This document shows, piece after piece, positions 12,444 to 19,455 of a stretch of DNA of 20,538 nt. The first letter of the stretch is position 1. Each line of letters begins with the position of its first letter. The position numbers and the translations under genes are program-made. The stretch spans positions 1-20,538 of IMG/VR virus record IMGVR_UViG_3300037189_009414; one strand, given 5' to 3'. The notes under the pieces are model-generated. The model was not told where the DNA came from. It saw nothing but the letters and a program-made list of their open reading frames with translations, and made no database searches. This DNA comes from a virus.

Positions 12444-15400
12444 ATGTCCAATTGGAAAAAAGAGGCGAAAGCGGCATCAGAAGCAAAATTGAACCGCATG
12501 GGCCTTAATAAAAAGACCGCGAAAACGCCAACGTTTGATGGCGTACACGCGTGGGATGGCCTTGAAGGTCTCGATTCCGGCCATGCTGGCAAAATGCCCG
12601 TAAAGAAATCGCGCTTTAAGCGCGGCGGCAAAGTCAAGCATATGGCGGCTGAAGGCGGCGCGTCGAACAAGCATCTCGGGAAAGCCCCGCGCTCCAAGAA
12701 AGCGCATGGCGGCGTCCCTCCAATGGAATTTTATGAAAAGAAGAAATTCTCGACGCCTTACGTCAAGGGCGGCGGTCAAGGAACCGCGAACGAATATAAA
12801 GACGACAATCCTCGCGTTTATCAGCAAAGCGGTGGCATTGAACGCACCGCGATGGACCGCCTGAAAGAAAACGTTGGTCTTGTTCCGGAACAAAAGAAGG
12901 GTGGCCGCATCAAGAAATTGTCGGGCGGCGCTCTCGCACGTTACCGTGAGAAAGCGGGCGAAGATCTTCAAAATCAAAAGAAGTCAAAAGATCGCATGAA
13001 CCTCGCGAATATGAAATCCATGATGTATGGCGAGCCAAATCGTCCGTATCATCCTCGCGACATCATGGAAACGGAAAAGCGTATGTCACGTCGTGAACGC
13101 GGCATCCGTATGGCGGCTGATAAGTTCTCAGGAAAAGCGAACGTCGGCCCATCAGAAGATGAGTACGCTCGCGGTGGGTTCGCCGCCAGCAATCCAGCGG
13201 CCCGCAAAGCGATGGCAGCGAAAATCGCGTATAAGAAAAAGGGCCAAACAGGTTTTGGCAACATCAATTACGGCATGCCAAAAGCAAAGGGCGGCAACGT
13301 CGGACACGAAGACATCGCTGAAGATCGCAAGTTGATCCGTCAGGAAGTCAAAGAATCAGCGTTGAAAAACCGCGCTCGCAAAGGGGGCGGCGGAGAAACG
13401 CCTTATAATGGGCCAACTCATTCTTTTGATCTTGAAATGTCTGGAGGGGGCGAAAAAGCAATTCAAACTTTGGGCGGCCAAGAATCAGATTTTGAAGCCG
13501 CGTTGAATAAATGGCTCAATCTTGCGAAAAAAGCAGGATGGGAAGGCGTCAACGTTAAAAATATGCGGACATCTTATCCCGGAAGCAGCGCCGGGTTGAT
13601 GAACAAAGGTGGCCGCGCAAAGAAAGCGGACGGCGGGTCGCTTCGCGACCAATTCAATCAAGCGTTCCGTGATGCTCGCAATTCTGGCGAAAAGACGTTT
13701 GAGTGGAATGGCAAACAATACACGACGGAACTTTACAAACCAACGACTGGCCCATCGTTCCGTGGGCGTGGCCAAACTGTTCCTCAATATGGCCAAAAGC
13801 AAGTAAACAAAATGCCTGACGTTGACGTTATGGGCAACGCAACTGGCATGAAGAAGGGCGGGCGTGCGCATCGCGAAGATGGCGGACGTTTGTCAAAAGA
13901 TGAAATGGAAGCAAAGAAATTGAATATTTCTTCGCGCAAAAACGACATGGATAGCGATTTCAAAGCGCGTGATTGGCAAAATATTCCAGAAGTTGATTCT
14001 AAATGGAAACAATCTGGTAAAGCCGCGACAAAATCGGTTAACAAAAAAATGTATCCGCGCGGGAAATATCATCCATCTGAATATGGTGAAATGGGCGAAA
14101 ACCGTGCTGAAAATCCTATTTTGAAGGGACTCGCGGTAAATCGCGCTCTTGAAAAACAAATTGATATTGGCGGTTCTCGCACAAATCGTCCATCATTCAA
14201 AGGTTGGGCAAAAGAAACCAAAGAAAACCTTGGTTACAACGCAAAGGGCGGACGCATTCAACGTAAGTCCGGCGGTCGCACAAAGTCCAAAACCAACATC
14301 AACATCATCATGCCTCAAAATGGCGCTCCACAAGCACCACAAGGCGGCATGCCACAGGGAATTCCGCCGGAATTGATGGCGGCTCTTGCTGGTGGCGGTG
14401 GCGCTCCTGGAATGCCTCCTGCTGGCGCTGCTCCCGCAATCCCTCCAATGATGCCTCCTCCTGGCGGCATGCCTGGAATGGGTCCAGCGGGCGCTGGGCC
14501 TGGTCTTGGTGCGATGGGCGCGATGGGTGGCGGCGGGCCGGGCATGTCCCCTCCTATGCCTCCTATGCGTAAGGCTGGCGGTCGTATCGCAAAGCAAGGC
14601 GGCGGCGCTCTTGGCGAGTCTGGTTTTGGCGATCGTGCTGATCAGGGCGGTCGTCCGCGTGGTTCGCAATTCCATCGCGGCCCTGCGGGCGTTGGTGATA
14701 TGCCCAACCAAGGCGCAAGTTCACCTGTCCGCGGTGGCGGGATGACAAAGCCAGTTCCGGTTGGTGGAAAAGGTCCAACGCCATACGACCCGGGTCAAAT
14801 GAATAGTTTTGAACCGTGGCTTGGTGGCCAACCATCTCCTGGCGGCATGGGCGGTTATCCAATTCCTATGCGTCCACCGGGCGCGGAACAGCCAATGCCT
14901 ATGGGTCCGGGATTCCCGGGCGGCCCTCCGCTTTTCCCTCCGGGGTTTGGCGGCAGATATGACACAATGCCTAATCCATTTATTGGGCAAATTGGCATGC
15001 AACCATCGCCGTTTGGCGGGCAACCAATTTACCAAGGACCAGGTTCTCTTGGCCAAATTGGTGGGCAACCATTCCCAGCAGGAATGCCGCCTCAAGTACT
15101 TGGCATGCAACAAGGCCCATTTGCTTCAACGCAAGGTCCGCAAATGGGTTTTCAGCAACAAAACGCGACCCAGCAAGCGCAACCAATCCAGCAATCGCAA
15201 CCAATGGCCCGTAAATCCGGCGGTCGTGCGATGCCTAAGTATCGCATGAAGAACGAAGGTTCCGGCAGCGGATACGGACGTTTGCAGAAGGCAGATATGC
15301 CGCCAGCAAACGGAACGGCTCCTGTTGAACGCGGAAGAGGCGGTCGTAACGGTCCTTATGGAATGAGCGGTGTAGAGCATGCGCTTTACGGAACTCAAGG

Positions 15401-15572
15401 CCGTAAGGGCGATACGCCACAATATCCAAAAACGGATATCGCTCGCGCAGAAGGTTCTTACGCCGCGAAGAAGGGCCAAAAGTCTTCGGATAATCCTTAT
15501 CCAAAGGACCACGAATTCCACGAAGCGTGGGGTAGTGGTTACGGAATCGAATCCGGCAAAAAAGGAAAGTAA
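12444..15572 (+). CDS. Giant Gly/Pro/Met-rich repeat protein, virion- or assembly-linked
   Basis: 1042 residues, very basic and mostly low complexity. At least seven copies of a [KR]xGG[RK] motif, most followed 4-8 residues later by a second GG, begin near residues 58, 150, 386, 469, 599, 708 and 921. A compact segment near 408-428 (FRDARNSGEKTFEWNGKQYT) recalls a small motif seen in other phage proteins. Residues 623-707 and about 760-900 are Pro/Gly/Met-rich; 880-920 is Gln-rich. Near the end, EGSGSGYGRLQK recalls a pattern found in unnamed phage proteins. It lies between portal and the GroES-like/scaffold genes, with GGAG before the start, so a structural or assembly role is likely. Function unknown. 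The basic disordered chain could bind DNA; that is inference. Confidence 0.8.
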   Translation: MSNWKKEAKAASEAKLNRMGLNKKTAKTPTFDGVHAWDGLEGLDSGHAGKMPVKKSRFKRGGKVKHMAAEGGASNKHLGKAPRSKKAHGGVPPMEFYEKKKFSTPYVKGGGQGTANEYKDDNPRVYQQSGGIERTAMDRLKENVGLVPEQKKGGRIKKLSGGALARYREKAGEDLQNQKKSKDRMNLANMKSMMYGEPNRPYHPRDIMETEKRMSRRERGIRMAADKFSGKANVGPSEDEYARGGFAASNPAARKAMAAKIAYKKKGQTGFGNINYGMPKAKGGNVGHEDIAEDRKLIRQEVKESALKNRARKGGGGETPYNGPTHSFDLEMSGGGEKAIQTLGGQESDFEAALNKWLNLAKKAGWEGVNVKNMRTSYPGSSAGLMNKGGRAKKADGGSLRDQFNQAFRDARNSGEKTFEWNGKQYTTELYKPTTGPSFRGRGQTVPQYGQKQVNKMPDVDVMGNATGMKKGGRAHREDGGRLSKDEMEAKKLNISSRKNDMDSDFKARDWQNIPEVDSKWKQSGKAATKSVNKKMYPRGKYHPSEYGEMGENRAENPILKGLAVNRALEKQIDIGGSRTNRPSFKGWAKETKENLGYNAKGGRIQRKSGGRTKSKTNINIIMPQNGAPQAPQGGMPQGIPPELMAALAGGGGAPGMPPAGAAPAIPPMMPPPGGMPGMGPAGAGPGLGAMGAMGGGGPGMSPPMPPMRKAGGRIAKQGGGALGESGFGDRADQGGRPRGSQFHRGPAGVGDMPNQGASSPVRGGGMTKPVPVGGKGPTPYDPGQMNSFEPWLGGQPSPGGMGGYPIPMRPPGAEQPMPMGPGFPGGPPLFPPGFGGRYDTMPNPFIGQIGMQPSPFGGQPIYQGPGSLGQIGGQPFPAGMPPQVLGMQQGPFASTQGPQMGFQQQNATQQAQPIQQSQPMARKSGGRAMPKYRMKNEGSGSGYGRLQKADMPPANGTAPVERGRGGRNGPYGMSGVEHALYGTQGRKGDTPQYPKTDIARAEGSYAAKKGQKSSDNPYPKDHEFHEAWGSGYGIESGKKGK

Positions 15573-15785
15573 GTGGCATCACTTGATCTCTATTTTCTTC
15601 GACAACTCGAAGAAAGGTTAGAAGAGGAAAAGCGCGGTCGTTCAGAAGCACTTCTGAACGGCCTCGCAGCAAACTTTGAGGAGTACAAACAACACATCGG
15701 TTACATCCAAGGCATCCGTGATGCCATTATCTGGGCGAAAGAGATCAACGATAGGTTGATCGGCAAAGACGAAAAAGCGAGATAA
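15573..15785 (+). CDS. Small helical protein (70 aa)
   Basis: It begins with GTG immediately after the previous stop (TAA at 15570-15572), with AAAGGAAAG as Shine-Dalgarno. The protein is almost wholly helical and charged (RQLEERLEEEKRGRSEALL, then GYIQGIRDAIIWAKEINDRL). Small helical proteins of this kind often sit between portal and head-assembly genes in podovirus-like genomes, without a known role. It is closely spaced on both sides, so it belongs to the late operon. Confidence 0.75.
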   Translation: MASLDLYFLRQLEERLEEEKRGRSEALLNGLAANFEEYKQHIGYIQGIRDAIIWAKEINDRLIGKDEKAR

Positions 15786-15787
15786 TT

Positions 15788-16186
15788 ATGAAAACTTCCA
15801 GCATGAAGATGATCCATGTCACCGACCCGGTGCAGGATTTGAAAAAGGCCGTTGGCGATCTGTCAGATATTAAGATCTACAACAATTGGGTTCTCTGCGC
15901 GGTTTATAAACGTCCTGAACGTACAGCGTCAGGTCTTTATCTTGCCGACACGACGCGCAAAGAAGACGAATATCAAGGAAAAGTCGGACTCGTAATCAAA
16001 AAGGGACCGCTCGCATTTGTTGACGACGACAAAACGTCCTTCAATGGGCAGGATGTTGAACTTGACGAGTGGGTTGTATTCCGTGCGTCAGATGGTTGGG
16101 CGTTGAACGTTAACGGTGTGCTTTGCCGCATGCTGCAAGACGTCCAAATCCGCCTTGTCGTGCCGTCTCCAGACGTCGTTTATTGA
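15788..16186 (+). CDS. GroES-like co-chaperonin (Cpn10 fold)
   Basis: 132 residues. The segment NNWVLCAVYKRPERTASGLYL then ADTTRKEDEYQGKVGLVIKKGP has the Cpn10 order: a strand, a mobile-loop region with a hydrophobic GLYL in the place of the GroES GIVL, and the QGKVGLVIKKGP strand-turn matching the GVVVAVGPG region of GroES. The second half has GQDVELDEWVVF, matching the usual G--V----VVF strand. T4 gp31 is the classic phage case: it replaces GroES so that GroEL can fold the capsid protein. The gene lies just before a scaffold-like gene and three genes before the capsid, which suits that role. It is longer than bacterial GroES (about 95 aa), like other phage versions. Confidence 0.82.
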   Translation: MKTSSMKMIHVTDPVQDLKKAVGDLSDIKIYNNWVLCAVYKRPERTASGLYLADTTRKEDEYQGKVGLVIKKGPLAFVDDDKTSFNGQDVELDEWVVFRASDGWALNVNGVLCRMLQDVQIRLVVPSPDVVY

Positions 16187-16196
16187 GGAGGAATGA

Positions 16197-17171
16197 ATGG
16201 AAACGCAAGAATCGCGAACAATTACGCTTGAACAAGCGCCTAAAACCGTTCAAGTCGACCCTGAATTTGATTTTGGTCAGGATATGACTGAAAAATCAAC
16301 GAAAACTGAGGCAAAACTTCAGGAAACTCATCAAGAAGAACCAAATGGCGTTGAAATTCTTCGCCAACAATTGTCTCAAAAGCAGCAAGAAGCGGAAGAG
16401 ATGCGTAAAGCACGCATCGAAGCGGAGAATCTGGCTCGTCAACGCGAGTTTGAAGCGAAAAACGCTGTCGTTTATGCTCAAGACAGTCAAATGACGGCCT
16501 TTGACAACGCCATTTCGGGCTTTGAGCGCGATGGTGAAATGCTCGAAGAGCGTTACGCGGCTGCTTTGGAGCGTGGTGAGTATCAGGCGGCGGCGAAAAT
16601 CCAACGCGAGATGTCAAAAATCGAGTCAAAACTCGAATTTTTGAACAAAGGCAAGTATGATCTTCAGGAAAAACTTGAAGTTCACCGCCAATCACTCACT
16701 CCTCCAGAGCGTATTGAGTATGAAGGGCCACAAGATCCGGTTGAATCATACATTCAGAACCTCGCGCCCGTCGCGCAAAACTGGATTCGTCAACATCCAG
16801 AGGTTGTGACGGATAATTCGCTCCGGAATTTGATGACAGGCGCTCATTATGAGGCGGTTGGGCTTGGGTTGCAGCCAAATTCGGCTGAATACTTTGGCCA
16901 TATCGAATCAAAACTTGGATACGGCAATGGCGGAGAACCTGAAATGACCCGTACAGAGCCAACTCCTCAACTTCGCAGCCAGGGACGCGCTCCAATGACG
17001 TCTGCCCCTGTCTCTCGTTCCGCGAGTCCAACGTTTTCCCGAAATGGGAACCGGATGAGCGTTACTTTGACCCCCGCAATGCGCGAAGCAGCCGAAATCG
17101 CTGGCATGTCAGAAGAGGAATATGCCACCGAAATGGTTCGTCTCGCTAACCAAGGAAAGATCAAGCTGTGA
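16197..17171 (+). CDS. Scaffolding-like coiled-coil protein
   Basis: 324 residues. A long charged coiled coil covers roughly residues 50-165 (many E/Q/K/A, for example QKQQEAEEMRKARIEAENLA). The last part is a basic, Ser/Pro/Arg-rich linker and a small helical end (VTLTPAMREAAEIAGMSEEE) followed by an NQGKIKL tail. This design, with an acidic coiled coil and a short helical capsid-binding tail, and the position just before the capsid genes both fit an internal scaffolding protein. GAGGAGG (16185-16191) lies five bases before the chosen ATG; an out-of-frame ATG at 16193 is ignored. Its end overlaps the next gene as GTGA. Confidence 0.8.
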   Translation: METQESRTITLEQAPKTVQVDPEFDFGQDMTEKSTKTEAKLQETHQEEPNGVEILRQQLSQKQQEAEEMRKARIEAENLARQREFEAKNAVVYAQDSQMTAFDNAISGFERDGEMLEERYAAALERGEYQAAAKIQREMSKIESKLEFLNKGKYDLQEKLEVHRQSLTPPERIEYEGPQDPVESYIQNLAPVAQNWIRQHPEVVTDNSLRNLMTGAHYEAVGLGLQPNSAEYFGHIESKLGYGNGGEPEMTRTEPTPQLRSQGRAPMTSAPVSRSASPTFSRNGNRMSVTLTPAMREAAEIAGMSEEEYATEMVRLANQGKIKL

Positions 17172-17740
17172 GCAACGTAAAAACAACACGCGGCCCTGCC
17201 CGCATCTCCCGCCCATCAGAAGTTCCTGATGATGAGTTTGAAATGGATACAGGAGTTGTCGAAACGGCGGCTCCCAAGCCAGCGGTTCGTGGAATTCGTG
17301 AAGCGTCGATCCGCGCTGAACAACTTCGTCGCAAGATGGAGGAAGATGGCGGCAATTCTGACGTCCATGACGATTTTTATATTGATCCCCGTAAAATTCC
17401 GGAAGGATGGGATTACAATTGGAAGCGTCACACGGTCGCGAACATGCCAGATCCTGCTTATGAAACTGAATTGCTTCAGGCGGGCTGGGAAACGGTTGAC
17501 GCGTCCCGCCATCCAGACATGGTTCCGCCAGGATACAAAGGACCAATTATCCGCAAGGGCATGATCCTTATGGAACGTCCAAAAGAAATCAGCGACATGG
17601 CGAAAGACCGTGAAAACCGTAACGCTCGCGAACTTGTTTATAACAAGGAACGCGAACTTGGGATCGCGCCAAAAGGCACGTTCAATCGTGATGGCGGCGT
17701 GAAAAAATCTTACAGCCCTATGGATATTCCTAGGACTTGA
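17168..17740 (+). CDS. Conserved phage protein of unknown function (190 aa)
   Basis: It starts with GTG in a GTGA overlap (17168-17171) and has AAGGAAAG upstream. The N-terminal 60 residues look disordered. The middle (KIPEGWDYNWKRHTVANMPD, then PAYETELLQAGWETVDASRHPDM) matches a block I recall from many uncultured phage genomes, with P-GW-Y-WKR and AGWE-V-ASRHP conserved. The C-terminal half is charged and helical. It always seems to accompany head genes, so it may help head assembly or be a minor virion part. No activity can be assigned. Confidence 0.78.
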   Translation: MSNVKTTRGPARISRPSEVPDDEFEMDTGVVETAAPKPAVRGIREASIRAEQLRRKMEEDGGNSDVHDDFYIDPRKIPEGWDYNWKRHTVANMPDPAYETELLQAGWETVDASRHPDMVPPGYKGPIIRKGMILMERPKEISDMAKDRENRNARELVYNKERELGIAPKGTFNRDGGVKKSYSPMDIPRT

Positions 17741-17748
17741 TTCTTGTT

Positions 17749-17772
17749 GAGGGGGAGTATATTCTCCCCCTC
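17749..17772 (+). terminator. Strong hairpin before the capsid gene pair, weak U-run
   Basis: GAGGGGGAG (17749-17757) pairs perfectly with CTCCCCCTC (17764-17772) over a six-base loop, eight bases beyond the preceding stop. Only scattered T follow (GTACATATTTGTT), so termination is probably partial, or the hairpin marks an RNA end. Confidence 0.65.
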
Positions 17773-17810
17773 GTACATATTTGTTGCGTCACCTTTTGGT
17801 TTGACGTATA

Positions 17811-17840
17811 CAAAGTTTAACCTCCATTACGCGCTGTAGT
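17811..17840 (+). promoter_or_regulatory. Candidate promoter for decoration and capsid genes
   Basis: TTGACG (17811-17816), an 18-base spacer and TGTAGT (17835-17840) match the sigma70 consensus at five and four of six positions. The start would lie about 55-60 bases before the ATG at 17905. It would give the two most abundant head proteins their own transcript. Confidence 0.5.
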
Positions 17841-17860
17841 GGTTTTCATCGTCGGGCTAG

Positions 17861-17877
17861 GAAAACATGCTGTTTTC
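17861..17877 (+). other. 5'-leader hairpin upstream of the decoration gene
   Basis: GAAAACA (17861-17867) pairs perfectly with TGTTTTC (17871-17877) over a three-base loop. It lies in the predicted leader just before the Shine-Dalgarno GAGGAGA (17893-17899). A stem at the 5' side of a leader can protect abundant mRNAs from decay; that is inference. Confidence 0.5.
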
Positions 17878-17904
17878 TGATGCTTTACCGAAGAGGAGAA
17901 TCCT

Positions 17905-18507
17905 ATGCCAAATACACTTGCGCCTTTTGGATTCCAACTTGCGGGCTTTCTGGACGGACGTACTGGCTCTTTGGGTCAGTCGCAGTGGCAGATTCAGTCC
18001 GGTTTGACTTATAACATCTATTCTGGTGACCCCGTAACTCTGACGAGCGGATACGTTGTAAACGCTGGTACGTCAGACGTTATTCTTGGCGTTTTCATTG
18101 GCTGCGAATATTATTCGTCCGCTGTGAACCGCAAAGTTTGGTCGCCATACTGGCCAGCATCGACGACGGTCCCAACGGGAACGACAATCGACGCATGGGT
18201 TGTCACCGACCCACAGGCTGAATTCCGCGTTCAAGCGAATAACACTTCCGCCCTTGCTCAGTCGGTTCTCAACGGCAGTTACACCTTTGGTGGCAACGGC
18301 ACGACTGGCGCTGCTCCATCGTCTCAAGCGCTTAACGGCCAGTCCGTCGCGTATCTTGATACGGTTGCTGGTGCTGGCTCGACAAAGCAATTCCGCGTTC
18401 TTTCGTTCGTCTCTGCACCTCCGGGCGCAAACGGAACGGATACAACATCTGCGTATCAAGTCGTGACGGTTGGTTTCAATAACCAGACCTATCGCGTGAA
18501 CGCATAA
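17905..18507 (+). CDS. Head decoration-like structural protein (200 aa)
   Basis: Beta-rich protein with small residues (G, T, S, N, V) and few charges. The segment VILGVFIGCEYYSS followed by VWSPYWPA near 60-85, then a DPQAEFRVQ strand, matches a pattern I recall from unnamed structural proteins that precede the capsid gene in many phages. Its place before the capsid, strong Shine-Dalgarno and own leader suggest abundant expression, as for a capsid decoration or cement protein. No assignment to a characterised family is made. GAGGAGA lies five bases before the ATG. Confidence 0.75.
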   Translation: MPNTLAPFGFQLAGFLDGRTGSLGQSQWQIQSGLTYNIYSGDPVTLTSGYVVNAGTSDVILGVFIGCEYYSSAVNRKVWSPYWPASTTVPTGTTIDAWVVTDPQAEFRVQANNTSALAQSVLNGSYTFGGNGTTGAAPSSQALNGQSVAYLDTVAGAGSTKQFRVLSFVSAPPGANGTDTTSAYQVVTVGFNNQTYRVNA

Positions 18508-18522
18508 TAGGAGTAAGGCAAC

Positions 18523-19437
18523 ATGGCTATTAATCTTTCACAGATCCGTGACCTTCTCCTCCCGGGCCTCCGTGGTGTTGAAGGCAAGTACTCGCAGATC
18601 CCGTCTCAGTACGACAAGGTGTTTGAAATCACCAAGTCGAACATGGCGCTCGAACGTACCGCAGAAATGCGTTACTTGGGTCTCGCGCAGATCAAGACTG
18701 AAGGTGGAAACACCCAGTTCGACAACGCTGCTGGTGAGCGTTACGTGTACAACCAAGAGCATAACGAAATTGCTCTCGGTTACGCGATCACCCGTAAAGC
18801 AATCGACGACAACCTCTACAAGGCACAGTTTAAGCCAACGAACCTTGGATTGGGTGAATCGTTCCATCAGACCAAAGAAATTTATGCCGCCAACGTGTTG
18901 AACACCGCGACGACATACAATGCTGCGGTTGGTGGTGACGGTGTCGCGCTCTGCTCGACATCGCATCCGATTGATGGCAGCACAATCGCTAACAAGCCAA
19001 CGATTGACGTTGATCTTAACGAAGCAACGCTTCTCAACGGCATGATCGCGATTCGTCAGAACTTCAAAGACATCGCAGGAATCAAGATCTTCGCACGTGC
19101 GCGTAAGTTGATCATTCCTCCGTCACTTGAGCCTGTCGCGATCCGTTTGACCAAGACGCAATTGCGTCCGGGTACTGCCGATAACGACGAAAATGCGATC
19201 CTTTTTACTGGCGGCGGCCTTTCGGAAGGTTACATGGTCATGGACTTCTTGACCTCTAACTTCTCCTGGTTCTTGCTGACCAACATCAAGGGTCTTGTGT
19301 ATATGGAACGCGTACCCTTCGAAATGGACATGCAAGTCGACTTTACAACAGATAACCTGTTAGTAAAAGGCTACGAGCGTTACTCTCTCGGATACTACAA
19401 TTGGCGTTCGATCTACGGCTCTTTCCCAACCGCTTAA
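18523..19437 (+). CDS. Major capsid protein (HK97-fold type)
   Basis: 304 residues, a usual length for an unprocessed capsid subunit. An N-terminal helix (LSQIRDLLLPGLRGVEG) leads to EYNQEHNEIALGYAITRKAI-type sequence and a long helix with NLGLGESFHQTKEIYAANVL. Then comes ALCSTSHPIDG, the LFS-HP-type motif of gpT-like capsid proteins, and a C-terminal FARARKLIIPPSLEP with beta strands. Codon choice is visibly biased to a few codons (CGT, AAC, ATC, CTC), more than in its neighbours, as expected for the most abundant protein. Shine-Dalgarno: TAGGAGTAAGG before the ATG. No protease is nearby, so cleavage is unlikely. Confidence 0.93.
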   Translation: MAINLSQIRDLLLPGLRGVEGKYSQIPSQYDKVFEITKSNMALERTAEMRYLGLAQIKTEGGNTQFDNAAGERYVYNQEHNEIALGYAITRKAIDDNLYKAQFKPTNLGLGESFHQTKEIYAANVLNTATTYNAAVGGDGVALCSTSHPIDGSTIANKPTIDVDLNEATLLNGMIAIRQNFKDIAGIKIFARARKLIIPPSLEPVAIRLTKTQLRPGTADNDENAILFTGGGLSEGYMVMDFLTSNFSWFLLTNIKGLVYMERVPFEMDMQVDFTTDNLLVKGYERYSLGYYNWRSIYGSFPTA

Positions 19438-19455
19438 CCCAAAGGAGACTGCAAT

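Noticed and set aside
14193-14711. Minus-strand Arg/His/Thr-rich frame opposite the Gly-rich gene
   Set aside because: It arises from reading Gly/Pro/Met codons backwards, with no ribosome site.
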